The position numbers were made by a program, and so were the translations under genes. Shown here piece by piece: positions 15,279-23,798 of a DNA stretch of 32,399 nt; the stretch's first letter is position 1, and every line of letters starts with the position of its first letter. The notes beneath the pieces are model-generated. The model was given only the letters and a program-made list of their open reading frames with translations, was not told the origin of the DNA and made no database searches. Source of the stretch: Mycobacteriales bacterium (GTDB lineage: Bacteria; Actinomycetota; Actinomycetes; JAFAQI01); contig DASZRO010000097.1 in assembly GCA_035550055.1 (NCBI GenBank), positions 1 to 32,399 on the forward strand, read 5' to 3'.

Positions 15279-17005
15279 TGCGCCGCCCGAGCCGACGCGC
15301 GGTCGCGGTGGTCGCGATGTTCCTCGCCGGGTCCGGCGTCGCGGTGGCTGCCGGAGTCATCAGGCCGGGCGTGCCTGCCCCGCCCGAGTCAGGGGTGCCC
15401 GGCTCGCCGGCGTCCGTCGCGCAGTGGCCGCTGCCGCCGGACGTCGGCCCGATCGACCTCGCGGCGCAGGAGAACTCGCGGGCGGCGCAGCTCGCGAACC
15501 TGGCTGCGCTCCAACTCGCGCGCGCACAGGCGATCGGCGCCACCCCGGCGGCGTACCTGCAACCAGGCGCACCGATTCCCACGGTCGTTCTCGCGCCACG
15601 TCGTGCGCCGTACGGCCTGGCGTCCCTTCAGCGGCTGGCGCGCGGGGCGGTCGCGGTTGAGGGCCGCGGCGTCTACCTGGTGCGTGCCAACGTGCTGGTG
15701 CAGTCGGGCGCGACGCTGCGGCTGGCGTCGGGACGCGATCCGCTGACGGTCCGGCTGCTGTCCGGCTCCGACGGGTTCGTCAGCGTGATGTCGTTCGGCG
15801 GCCGGATCGAGCTGGCCGGGTCGAAACAGGCGCCGGTCACGGTCGAGTCGTGGGATCCACAGGCGAAGACGGTCGACGGCCGGATCGCCGACGGACGCGC
15901 CTACGTGCGCGCCGTCGGCGGGTCCCTGTCGGTCAATGACGGACGCTTCGTCTCACTCGGCTTCTCGGCAGGCCCGACGAGTGGCGTGGTCGCCAGTCGC
16001 GCCACCTCGCCCAAGCTTGCCGGCCTGCTTCCCGACGTCGACGTGCGCGACTCGGAGTTCGTCGGAGGCGTCGACGGGCTGCTCGTCACGGGAGCGAGCC
16101 GGCTCGCGGTGACGGGGTCGACGTTCGGCCACAACCTGCTGTCGGGGCTCGAGCTGCATCAGCCGCCCCTCGACTCGGTGGTGTCGCGGGACTCGGCGCA
16201 GCAGAACGGGCTGGACGGGTTCAGCGTCCGCGGGGGATCCGGCAGCATCGCTTTGGACTCGGACACCGCGACCGCCAATCGGCGATACGGATTCACCGTG
16301 GACGGTCGGTCGCTTGCCGGCACCGTGGTTGCCGGCGCGCAGCTCACCGCGGCCTCTGCGATCGGCAACGAGGTCGCGGGCGTCGACCTCAACGAGGTCG
16401 TCGACTCGTCGGTGCGGTCGAGCACGGTTGCCGATGGTCCGATCGGTGTCATCGTCAGCGGCGCGGCTGAGCACGTCGCGATCGACGCGAACACCATGTC
16501 CGGCCTCACGCAACGCGCGGTCTACGTCCGCGACGGTGCCGACGGCGTGAACGTTGCCGACAACCAGATCCGCAAGACCGCAACCGCCGTCCTGGTCCGT
16601 GACAGCAGCGTGACCGTGTCGGGCAACGACGTCGCGATCTCGGTGTACGGCGACCGGCTGCGCCACGCCGTCAGCTACACCGGATCGGTCGGCGACAGCG
16701 CGGTGTTCGGCAACTCGTTCTCCGGAGCCGGCTGGTCGGCAGTGGCGACGTCCGGTGTCCAGATGGGAACGGTTGCGGTGCGCGACGACGACCTCGCCAC
16801 GTGGCGTCGGATGCAGGGCGCGCCCACCCACGGCCAACCTGTCCTGACCTGGCCGACCGTCGCGCGCGTGATCATGATCTTCCTGTTCGGTCTGCTGGCC
16901 GTGGGCCGCTACCGGCCGGGATCGCCGAAGCTCCCGCTCCAGCGCACGGGTGAGCCGTCACCGGTGGGCGACGTCACGAAGTCACGCGTCGCGTCACGAC
17001 GATGA
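15278..17005 (+). CDS. Membrane-anchored right-handed parallel beta-helix protein
   Basis: A 575-residue protein. I chose the ATG at 15278, which overlaps the preceding stop (TGATG); the frame is open to 15224, but that part lies inside the previous gene. The N-terminus (RRAVAVVAMFLAGSGVAVAAG) is a signal or anchor, and a second hydrophobic segment near the C-terminus (VARVIMIFLFGLLAVGRY) is followed by a basic tail. The body between is a ladder of short strands with N/D/G turns (DVDVRDSEFVGGVDGLLVTG, then LAVTGSTFGHNLLSGLEL, and so on), the pattern of pectate-lyase/AlgG-type beta-helices. The DPHD catalytic motif of alginate epimerase AlgG is not present, so epimerase activity is not supported. 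It likely binds or modifies the polymer made by the upstream synthases (inference). Confidence 0.85.
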   Translation: MRRPSRRAVAVVAMFLAGSGVAVAAGVIRPGVPAPPESGVPGSPASVAQWPLPPDVGPIDLAAQENSRAAQLANLAALQLARAQAIGATPAAYLQPGAPIPTVVLAPRRAPYGLASLQRLARGAVAVEGRGVYLVRANVLVQSGATLRLASGRDPLTVRLLSGSDGFVSVMSFGGRIELAGSKQAPVTVESWDPQAKTVDGRIADGRAYVRAVGGSLSVNDGRFVSLGFSAGPTSGVVASRATSPKLAGLLPDVDVRDSEFVGGVDGLLVTGASRLAVTGSTFGHNLLSGLELHQPPLDSVVSRDSAQQNGLDGFSVRGGSGSIALDSDTATANRRYGFTVDGRSLAGTVVAGAQLTAASAIGNEVAGVDLNEVVDSSVRSSTVADGPIGVIVSGAAEHVAIDANTMSGLTQRAVYVRDGADGVNVADNQIRKTATAVLVRDSSVTVSGNDVAISVYGDRLRHAVSYTGSVGDSAVFGNSFSGAGWSAVATSGVQMGTVAVRDDDLATWRRMQGAPTHGQPVLTWPTVARVIMIFLFGLLAVGRYRPGSPKLPLQRTGEPSPVGDVTKSRVASRR

Positions 17006-18102
17006 GCGTGCTGCGCTGGATTGCGGGCGCGGCGGTCGTCCTCGCGGCGGTGGCGGTTGGGGTGTTGGTCGTGGCGACCGGCGGTGCCCCCCGACACCCC
17101 GCGCCGGATAGAGGTTTTCCGACGACGACGACGGCGGCGGCGCCGCCGCGGGTCTCGCCGCCAGCCGGGCTGCCGCCGCTGCGCTGCCCCCATCCGACCG
17201 TCGTCGTGCACGACGGTGGTCAGCTGCAGGCCTCACTGTCGGCTGCCGCGCCGGGCGCGGTGATCCGGATGGCGCCAGGCGTCTACCGCGGCGGTTTCGA
17301 CGCGACCGGATCGGGGACACACCGCCGGCCGATCTGGCTGTGCGGCGGGCCGCGCGCGATCATCGACGTCCTCGGAGCGGGTCCGACCACCTCGTCGGCG
17401 GCGGGCACTTACGGGCTTCACCTCGACGGGGCCCGGTGGTGGCGGCTGGTCGGCTTCGCCGTCCGCAACGCGGCAAAGGGCGTCGTACTCGACGGCAGCG
17501 ATCACGACGTGCTCTACCGGATCACCGTGTACGACATCGGCGACGAGGCGATTCACCTGCGGCGGTTCTCCTCGTGGGACGTAGTCGAAGGCTGCGTCGT
17601 TCGGGATACCGGACTGCTGGATCCGACGTACGGCGAAGGTGTCTATGTCGGAACCGCGCACAGCAACTGGGCCTCCGACACGGACGGCAGGGCCGACGCC
17701 TCCGACCGCGACTCGGTGCGTTGGTGCGACATCGCGCGGACCACCGCGGAGTCGGTGGACATCAAGGAGGGAACCGCGGACGGGGTCGTCGCGGACAACC
17801 GGTTCGACGGCACCGGCATGGCCGCCTCCGCCGCGACATCGTGGGTCAACGTGAAGGGCTCGGACTATTTGATCGAGGACAACGCCGGAGCGGTGAGTCC
17901 TGAGGACGGGTTCAGCGCTCATCAGGTCGCGGCCGGGACCGGCACCGGGAACGAGTTCGTCGACAACCGGGTCATGGGCGCAGTGCCGGGATACGGCGTC
18001 TTCGTCGATGCGCCCGAAACCGTCGTGGCTTGCTCGACCGGAGGAGCGGGCGCGAAGGGGCTGTCCAACCAGCCGTGCGTCGAGGCGCCACCCTCCCGTT
18101 GA
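17002..18102 (+). CDS. Secreted right-handed beta-helix protein, polysaccharide-lyase-like
   Basis: A 366-residue protein with an N-terminal hydrophobic signal or anchor (WIAGAAVVLAAVAVGVLVVA) and a Thr/Pro/Ala linker. The beta-helix begins PGAVIRMAPGVYRGGFDATG and runs through GLHLDGARWWRLVGFAVRN, DIGDEAIHLRRFSSWDVVEG and ESVDIKEGTADGVVADNRFDG (K255 in DIKEG), to SWVNVKGSDYLIEDN. The fold and the 'GxYxGGF...GT..RPI' opening resemble polysaccharide-lyase family 6 (chondroitinase B, alginate lyase). K255 sits where the PL6 catalytic lysine would be, but the partner arginine motif is not obvious. From memory, similar secreted proteins are common in actinobacteria without known function. The ATG overlaps the previous stop (ATGA at 17002-17005), so it is the last coupled gene of the polysaccharide operon. 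Confidence 0.85.
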   Translation: MSVLRWIAGAAVVLAAVAVGVLVVATGGAPRHPAPDRGFPTTTTAAAPPRVSPPAGLPPLRCPHPTVVVHDGGQLQASLSAAAPGAVIRMAPGVYRGGFDATGSGTHRRPIWLCGGPRAIIDVLGAGPTTSSAAGTYGLHLDGARWWRLVGFAVRNAAKGVVLDGSDHDVLYRITVYDIGDEAIHLRRFSSWDVVEGCVVRDTGLLDPTYGEGVYVGTAHSNWASDTDGRADASDRDSVRWCDIARTTAESVDIKEGTADGVVADNRFDGTGMAASAATSWVNVKGSDYLIEDNAGAVSPEDGFSAHQVAAGTGTGNEFVDNRVMGAVPGYGVFVDAPETVVACSTGGAGAKGLSNQPCVEAPPSR

Positions 18103-18132
18103 TCTCGGCCCCTCGACGGGCAGACTCGAGGA

Positions 18133-19677
18133 ATGTCTCAATCCTCCGCGAGCCAGAACAACAAGTGGTGGACCCTCGTCGCCGTCAGCCTCGGCACCTT
18201 CATGCTGCTGCTCGACATCACGATCGTGAACGTTGCGCTGCCGAAGATCCAGGACGAGCTGCACTCCAGCTTCTCCGACCTTCAGTGGGTCGTCGATGCC
18301 TACGCGCTGACGTTGGCGGCGCTGCTGCTGACCACCGGCGCGCTCGCGGACATGTACGGCCGCAAACGGCTCTACGTGGTCGGCCTCGCGGTGTTCACCG
18401 TCGCGTCCGTGCTCTGTGGGGTCGCGCAGGGATCGGTGATGCTCGAGCTCTCGCGAGCGCTGCAAGGCATCGGCGGCGCCACGATGTTCTCCGTGTCGCT
18501 GGCGCTGCTCGCCCACGCGTTCCGGGGCAAGGACCGCGGCGTCGCGTTCGGCGTGTGGGGAGCGACGACCGGCTTCGCGGTCGCGGTCGGCCCGGTCCTC
18601 GGCGGCGCACTGGTGAGCGGCCTGTCGTGGCGCTACATCTTCTTCGTCAACCTGCCGATCGGCATCGGCGCGCTGGCGCTGACGATCTTCCGCGTCGACG
18701 AGTCACGCGACCCGCAGCCGCGCAAGCCCGACTGGTGGGGCTTCATCTTGTTCACCGCCGGGCTGGCCGGGGTGATCTACGCGCTGATCGAGGCCGGTCT
18801 CACCAGCTTCGGCTCGACGCGGGTGGTGGCGTGCTTCGCGGCCGGCGGCGTCCTCATCGCTGCCTTCCTCGTCGCCGAGCGATTCGTCGCCCACCCGATG
18901 TTCGAGCTGTCACTGTTCCGGTTGCCGACCTTCAGCGGCGGCGCGATCGCCGCCTTCGGGATCTCGGCGAGCATCTTCTCGATGCTGCTCTACATCACCC
19001 TCTACCTGCAGGACCTGCTGCAGTACAGCGCGTTGCAGACGGGCGTGCGGCTGGTGATTCTCTCGGGCGGGATCCTGGTCGTCGCGACGATCGCCGGCCG
19101 GGTGTCCTCGCACGTGCCGGTGCGACTGCTGATCGGACCCGGTCTGCTCATCGTGGGTGTGTCGATGCTGCTGATGCGCGGGCTGTCCGCCGGTTCGTCG
19201 TGGACCCATCTGATCCCGGGGATGATCGTTGGCGGGGTCGGGGTCGGCATGATCAACCCGCCGTTGGCCTCGACCGCGGTGGGCGTCGTCCAGCCGCAGC
19301 GGGCAGGCATGGCCTCGGGGATCAACTCGACGTTCCGCCAGGTCGGCATCGCGACCGGCATCGCGCTGCTCGGCACGCTGTTTTCGAAGAAGGCGGGCAG
19401 CGATGTCACCAAGCAGCTCGCGCACACCCCGCTCGCCGGCAAGGCGAAAGCGCTGTCCGGCGCGTTGCAGAACGGCGAAGCGACCTCCTATCTGAAGCAC
19501 CTCCCGCCGCAACAGGTGCAGCTCGCCGCGCACGCGGCCCGAGCGAGCTTCACGGCGGCGTTGAACGAGATCCTGCTGGTCGCGGCGATCATCGCGTTCG
19601 TGGCCGGCGCGCTCGCCCTTGCCCTGATCCGCGCCAAGGACTTCGTGCAGCACGAGGCGGTCGGCGGCGCCGGCTGA
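18133..19677 (+). CDS. DHA2-family (EmrB/QacA-type) MFS exporter
   Basis: A 514-residue transporter with about fourteen membrane helices. The first helix carries LLLDITIVNVALPKIQ, the DHA2 signature; motif A is GALADMYGRKRLY, and the motif C region is GPVLGGALVSGLSWRYIFFV. A hydrophilic loop of about 65 residues (KKAGSDVTKQLAHTPLAGKA, onward) precedes the last helix, as in many EmrB-like proteins. CGAGGA lies immediately before the ATG, unusually close for a ribosome site. The gene begins 30 bp after the polysaccharide operon and could be read through from it, but nothing ties it to polymer export. Substrate unknown. It ends two bases from the convergent phospholipase gene, with no terminator visible between. 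Confidence 0.94.
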   Translation: MSQSSASQNNKWWTLVAVSLGTFMLLLDITIVNVALPKIQDELHSSFSDLQWVVDAYALTLAALLLTTGALADMYGRKRLYVVGLAVFTVASVLCGVAQGSVMLELSRALQGIGGATMFSVSLALLAHAFRGKDRGVAFGVWGATTGFAVAVGPVLGGALVSGLSWRYIFFVNLPIGIGALALTIFRVDESRDPQPRKPDWWGFILFTAGLAGVIYALIEAGLTSFGSTRVVACFAAGGVLIAAFLVAERFVAHPMFELSLFRLPTFSGGAIAAFGISASIFSMLLYITLYLQDLLQYSALQTGVRLVILSGGILVVATIAGRVSSHVPVRLLIGPGLLIVGVSMLLMRGLSAGSSWTHLIPGMIVGGVGVGMINPPLASTAVGVVQPQRAGMASGINSTFRQVGIATGIALLGTLFSKKAGSDVTKQLAHTPLAGKAKALSGALQNGEATSYLKHLPPQQVQLAAHAARASFTAALNEILLVAAIIAFVAGALALALIRAKDFVQHEAVGGAG

Positions 19678-19679
19678 CC

Positions 19680-21896
19680 TCAGCTGCCGGTGATGCTGGG
19701 CCGGCCGGTCTCGAGGTGGCCGACGTAACGGCGTGACCACGAATCGTCTCCGGTGATCGTGACGGTCACGTCGTACCACCCGTGGCTGGCCGCCACCGGG
19801 TCCAGCAAGTGGTGTCGCTCGCTGCCCGCCGGCACCCTCACGCGGGCGGTGTGCGGGCGGCCGTAGTGCTCGCTGCGGATCGAGAACGTCACGGGGTGCT
19901 TGCCGGCGTTGCGCAGGTGCAGGTCGAGGACCGGGTCGTGGTGAAGGCCGCGCGGGTAGTACTCGGCGCTCACCTGCGAGGTGGCGTCGCCGGTCAACGC
20001 GTTGCCGGTGAAGTGGCGAAGGAACCGGTTGGGCCCGATCACCGTCACGTCGTAGCGCCCGGGGAGTGCGATGCCGAACAGCTCGACGTCGGCAGTGACG
20101 GCTTGCTTCGCACTGTCGCGCACCGGGTCGACGGTGTGCTGGCTGGGCGCGTTGCGCGGATAGTCGCCGTACGACGGGTTCAGCGAGGCGTTGTTGTAGA
20201 CCGCGAAGTGGCTGGCCTTCGCGACGTGCGGCCCGTTGTTGCTGAACGAGATCGTCACGGTTGTGGTCGCCAGACCGAGGCGCACGCCGACGAGGTTCGC
20301 GTTGGGTTGGTAGGGCAGCGGCCGGGCCGGTCGGGTGCCCGGCTCCTGCCTCGGCATCCGGTTGCTCACCACGGGCGGGCTGTAGCCGTCGCCCGGCGGG
20401 TCGCCGGTCACCGACGTCGCGGGAAGGCGGGGGAGTCCGTAGACCGGTGCGTCGAAGTCGAACGCGCGGGTCAGGTCGCCGCAGACCTTGCGTCGCCAGG
20501 CGCTGATGTTGGGGCAGATCGCCGGCTTGCCGAGCGCGGACGTCCACTTCTCCAGGAACTGGAGCACCGAGGTGTGGTCGCAGACTTCCGAGGTCACCCA
20601 GCCGCCACGGGTCCACGGCGAGACCAGGATGAGCGGCACCCGGAAGCCGAGGCCCACCGGGACCGCGTTGGTATTGCCGCCGAAGAGGATCCCGTAGCCG
20701 CCGCTGCCGAGCAACTCGTCGTACCACTCGTCGGTCGTGTCGGGAGGTGCGACCGGCGGCGGCACGTGGTCGAACTGGCCGTCGTTCTCGTCGTAGTTGA
20801 TGATGACCAGGGTCGAGTCGAAGACGTCCGGGTCGGCGTTGAGCGCTTCGAGCACGCCGTTGACGAAGTAGGCGCCGTCGTTCGGTGCGCCGTCCGGATG
20901 CTCGGAGAACGCCTGGTTGGTCACCACCCACGACACCCGGGGCAGGGTCCCGGCCTTGACGTCGGCGCGGATGGCGTTGGCCAGGTTGTCGGCGTTGGCG
21001 CTGATGCCGGTCACCGGCTCCGCGACGCGCGCGACCCCGCCCTCGTAGTACGGGTTGCCGGGCGCGGCCTTGCCGCCCTGGTCGGGGTCGAGCTCGGCGA
21101 AGGTCTTGAAGTACTGCAGCCCGGCGTCGCCGTAGTTGTCGATGCACTGGTAGAGCCGCCAGCTGACGCCGGCCTTCTGCAGCGTCTCCGCGTAGGACTC
21201 CCACGGCAGGAAGCGGCCGAGCTCGTCGGCTCCCTCGTAGGCGGTGTACCCGCTGTGCTTCTGCGCGGCGTCGACCGTGCCGCCCCACAGATACGTGCGG
21301 TTCGGTCCGGTCGAGCTCAGCACCGAGCAGTGGTAGGCGTCACCGACCGTGTAGAGGTCGGCGAGCGCGTAGTGGAACGGGATGTCGCTGCGGTCCAGGT
21401 AGCCCAGTGTCGTGAGGCCGAGCTTCGCCTCGACCCATCCGTTCATCAGCCCGCCGGCCCAGGCGCCGTGCTGGTCGTCCCAGCTGTGCGACGTGCCGCC
21501 GTACCCCTGGGCACCTCGCTTGCCCGACGACGGCCGGTTGTAGCCCGGGTACTCCTCTGCCGGGGCCTCACTGAGGTGCCACGGGTACTGGGTCAGCACC
21601 GTCGGCAGGCCTTGCACGCCGATCGGCTGCTGGAACACCGAATACCCGCCGGGCAGGGTGATCGTCGAGCGGTCGCCGAAGCCGCGCACTCCGCGCAGCG
21701 TCCCGAAGTAGTGGTCGAAGCTGCGGTTCTCCTGCATCAGGATCACGACGTGCTCGATGTCGCGCAGGTCGCCGTACCGGCGGCGTCGGTTGTGCTGCCT
21801 CGGGGTCGCAGCGGACGCCGAGCCGGCTCCAACGACAGCCGCGCCGGCGGTCGCCGCACTCGCGGCCAGGAAGCGCCGCCGCGACAGGCCTGGCAC
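19680..21896 (-). CDS. Tat-exported phosphoesterase-type phospholipase C
   Basis: A 738-residue precursor from GTG 21896, with a GGGGG tract upstream as possible ribosome site. The N-terminus SRRRFLAASAATAGAAVVGAG is a twin-arginine signal ending near ASAA. The catalytic domain opens with IEHVVILMQENRSFDHYFGTL, the hallmark of the bacterial phosphocholine/acid phosphatase-like PLC family that includes mycobacterial PlcA-D and Pseudomonas PlcH. Further family stretches include GPNRTYLWGG, VIINYDENDGQFDHVPPP and VPLILVSPWTRGGWV. Two C-terminal beta domains (about residues 515-600 and 650-735) match the paired C-terminal domains of this family. It would act outside the membrane on phospholipids, as phosphate scavenger or toxin. 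No pho-box-like sequence was found in the upstream region. Confidence 0.94.
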   Translation of the reverse strand: MPGLSRRRFLAASAATAGAAVVGAGSASAATPRQHNRRRRYGDLRDIEHVVILMQENRSFDHYFGTLRGVRGFGDRSTITLPGGYSVFQQPIGVQGLPTVLTQYPWHLSEAPAEEYPGYNRPSSGKRGAQGYGGTSHSWDDQHGAWAGGLMNGWVEAKLGLTTLGYLDRSDIPFHYALADLYTVGDAYHCSVLSSTGPNRTYLWGGTVDAAQKHSGYTAYEGADELGRFLPWESYAETLQKAGVSWRLYQCIDNYGDAGLQYFKTFAELDPDQGGKAAPGNPYYEGGVARVAEPVTGISANADNLANAIRADVKAGTLPRVSWVVTNQAFSEHPDGAPNDGAYFVNGVLEALNADPDVFDSTLVIINYDENDGQFDHVPPPVAPPDTTDEWYDELLGSGGYGILFGGNTNAVPVGLGFRVPLILVSPWTRGGWVTSEVCDHTSVLQFLEKWTSALGKPAICPNISAWRRKVCGDLTRAFDFDAPVYGLPRLPATSVTGDPPGDGYSPPVVSNRMPRQEPGTRPARPLPYQPNANLVGVRLGLATTTVTISFSNNGPHVAKASHFAVYNNASLNPSYGDYPRNAPSQHTVDPVRDSAKQAVTADVELFGIALPGRYDVTVIGPNRFLRHFTGNALTGDATSQVSAEYYPRGLHHDPVLDLHLRNAGKHPVTFSIRSEHYGRPHTARVRVPAGSERHHLLDPVAASHGWYDVTVTITGDDSWSRRYVGHLETGRPSITGS

Positions 21897-22130
21897 GGTG
21901 AAACCCCCACGTCTCGGTACGGCGGACGGTGGTGAGTATCCAGGCGACGACCGCGACTCACCTGACGCCGGGCTGACGATCAGTCAACCGGTATTCAAAC
22001 AGGCGGCATCGGCGTGATGCTGTCAGGTTCCCGACAGATGAGCGTGCACGCCGTTGGCGGCGGCGAACCGGGGGCATTAGGTTGCCGAGCACCTCGGCCG
22101 GTAGGGCCACAGACATCAGGGGGTTGGGCA
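21897..22130. promoter_or_regulatory. Divergent intergenic region, phospholipase C / collagen-like protein
   Basis: This 234-bp region separates two divergent genes for exported proteins. It includes an imperfect palindrome CTGTCAGGTTCCCGACAG at 22020-22037 and a short TGAC-N5-GTCA at 21974-21986. Neither can be tied to a known regulator, and no strong promoter was recognised. The collagen-gene frame is open back to 22014, but codons there do not look coding. Confidence 0.4.
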
Positions 22131-22883
22131 ATGCGGAATGGATCTGTACTGCGGTCGCGGGTGGCCGCTGTCGCTGCGGGGACCGTCATCCTCGCCAGCG
22201 TCGGGGGCGTTGCGGCTGCGGCGTCGGGCGGTTTCAGCGCATCACAACGCGCGACGATCACTCACCTGATCAAGCGGTATCTCACCAATCACCCGGCTCC
22301 CGCGGGGCCGCAGGGCCCGGCAGGTCCGGCAGGTCCGGCAGGACCGGCAGGTCCCGCAGGACCGGCAGGACCGCAGGGCCCCGCTGGCACTGCCGGGACC
22401 GGTGGCACGAGCGGCGCCTCAGGCACGACCGTCACTGCCGCGACCGGCGACGCCTCGATCGGAGTCAACCTTGCGCTCACTCCGGTCGGCACCAACGTCG
22501 TGGTCGGTGGCATCGAGACCATGGGCGGTGTGGCCCCGCAGACGGCCTCGGGTGACGTGGTGGTGCCGGCTGGCGGCGCGACGCTCCTGATCAGCGGCAC
22601 GATCGACATCAGCGGCAACGGTGCGGCGGCGAGCGGGTCCTGCTCGGTGTACGTCGGCGCGCCCGGCTCCAACCTCGCCAGCTCGAAGCAGGCCAGTCAG
22701 TCCGTGTACTGGAACATCGGTACGTCGGGTGACATCGAGGTGCCGATCACGGCGAGTGCGACTGAGGCTGCCGGCAGCTACAACGTGCTGATGGCCTGCT
22801 CCGCTGAGCATGCCGGCGCGCTCGCAGTCCAGGCGCCGACGGTGGACAACACGCACGTCAACGTGATCGCGGTCGCCAGCTAG
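22131..22883 (+). CDS. Secreted collagen-like protein
   Basis: A 250-residue precursor from ATG 22131, preceded by AGGGGG. A signal peptide (residues 1-31, ending VAAAA) is followed by a short helical segment (FSASQRATITHLIKRYLTNH). Nine uninterrupted G-P-A/Q triplets (residues 59-85) grade into Gly/Thr/Ser-rich sequence to about residue 98. A C-terminal domain of about 150 residues follows, beta-rich, with two cysteines (in GSCSVYVG and LMACSAEH) that could form a disulfide. Short GPA tracts in secreted bacterial proteins can form collagen-like triple helices that trimerise the C-terminal domain. No LPxTG anchor or second membrane segment is visible, so it is probably released or held by contacts. 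No homologous neighbour; single-gene transcript ending in the adjacent hairpin. Function unknown. Confidence 0.85.
   Translation: MRNGSVLRSRVAAVAAGTVILASVGGVAAAASGGFSASQRATITHLIKRYLTNHPAPAGPQGPAGPAGPAGPAGPAGPAGPQGPAGTAGTGGTSGASGTTVTAATGDASIGVNLALTPVGTNVVVGGIETMGGVAPQTASGDVVVPAGGATLLISGTIDISGNGAAASGSCSVYVGAPGSNLASSKQASQSVYWNIGTSGDIEVPITASATEAAGSYNVLMACSAEHAGALAVQAPTVDNTHVNVIAVAS
22305..22385 (+). repeat. Nine G-P-X triplet repeats (collagen-like tract)
   Basis: Nine consecutive 9-bp units of GGNCC(G/T/C)GCA type encode GPA or GPQ. The tract is nearly identical at DNA level and prone to copy-number slippage in frame. Confidence 0.88.
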
Positions 22884-22895
22884 TCGATCAGCGAA

Positions 22896-22931
22896 AAAGG
22901 AGCGTGCCGACGAAAGTCGGCACGCTCCTTT
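22896..22931. terminator. Strong bidirectional hairpin terminator
   Basis: AAAGGAGCGTGCCGAC (22896-22911), loop GAAA, and its exact complement (22916-22931) make a 16-bp stem with a stable tetraloop, 12 bp after the collagen-like stop and 16 bp before the LLM stop. A and T bases at the stem ends give a short U tract in either direction, so it can serve both convergent genes. Confidence 0.9.
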
Positions 22932-22947
22932 CGCTTTCCGGCGCGGA

Positions 22948-23775
22948 TCAGGTGGTGAAATCGGGCATCACGTCGCGGGCGAACGCCTCGACGTTCGCCT
23001 CGCCGTCACCGGGCCAGCCACACACCAGGTAGCCGTAGCCGGCGTCACGCCACTTGCCGGCGTGCTTGCGGGCGGTCTCGAGGTCGTCGAGGGACAGGGA
23101 GCCGGCGCGCGTGATCGATGCCGGGTCGCGGCCGGCCTGCTCGGCGAGCTTCGTGAGGTGGGTGTTGGCCTCCTCCATCGACTTCGGCGAGCCGAACGAG
23201 TGCCAGACGTCGGCGTACTTCGCCGCGAGCGGGATCGTGCGCTTCATCCCCGATCCGCCGATCCAGATCGGCGGGTGCGGTCGCTGCACGGGCAGCGGGC
23301 GCAGGTAGGCCTGGTTCAGCGAGACCTGGTGCCCCGCGTAGTCGACGACCTCACCGGTGTAGAGGCGCGTCACGATCTCCAGAGCGTCTTCCAGGAGGTC
23401 GAAGCGCTCGCCGAGCGGCGGGAACGGGATGCCGAGCTCGGTGTGCTCTTTGTCGTACCACGCGGCGCCGAGCGAGAGCTCGAGGCGGCCGTGCGAGGCG
23501 TGGTCGATCGTCAGCGCCTGCGCCGCGAGCACCGACGGGTGGCGATAGGTCACCCCGGTGACCAGCAGGCCCAGCCGGATCTTCGACGTGACGCCGGCGA
23601 GTGCCGCCAGCGTCGTCATTCCTTCGAAGGTCTCGCCGGGCCCGTCGCCGTACATCGGCTGGAAGTGGTCGAAGCCCCACACCCCGTCGAAGCCGAGGTC
23701 CTCGGCGAGCTTCACCCGCCGTACCAGCTCGTCCCAGGAGATCCGCTGCTGCGCTACGTCAAGTCCGAATCGCAC
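22948..23775 (-). CDS. LLM-class, probably F420-dependent oxidoreductase
   Basis: A 275-residue TIM-barrel enzyme from GTG 23775, with AGGTTGAG upstream. Typical luciferase-like monooxygenase features are present: MRFGLDV at strand 1, LAEDLGFDGVWGFDHF, the central TSKIRLGLLVTGVTYRHPSVLA segment, HGRLELSLGAAWYDKEHTELG, and PPIWIGGSG followed by LAAKYADVW. In actinobacteria this subgroup usually uses coenzyme F420 rather than FMN, but the cofactor cannot be proven from sequence. The substrate is unknown. It lies 23 bp downstream of the desaturase gene on the same strand, so it is probably the third gene of that transcription unit, though with its own ribosome site. It ends at the shared hairpin terminator. 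Confidence 0.92.
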   Translation of the reverse strand: MRFGLDVAQQRISWDELVRRVKLAEDLGFDGVWGFDHFQPMYGDGPGETFEGMTTLAALAGVTSKIRLGLLVTGVTYRHPSVLAAQALTIDHASHGRLELSLGAAWYDKEHTELGIPFPPLGERFDLLEDALEIVTRLYTGEVVDYAGHQVSLNQAYLRPLPVQRPHPPIWIGGSGMKRTIPLAAKYADVWHSFGSPKSMEEANTHLTKLAEQAGRDPASITRAGSLSLDDLETARKHAGKWRDAGYGYLVCGWPGDGEANVEAFARDVMPDFTT

Positions 23776-23798
23776 CTGCTCAACCTAATCGGAGTTGA

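Noticed and set aside
15278..17005. Calling the first beta-helix protein an AlgG-type mannuronan epimerase
   Set aside because: The DPHD catalytic motif is not found and no other alginate gene is present.
19782..21935. Long plus-strand open frame (717 residues) opposite the phospholipase C
   Set aside because: Its product is Arg/Val-rich without any domain. Long antisense frames are expected at this GC content, and the minus frame encodes a complete PLC.
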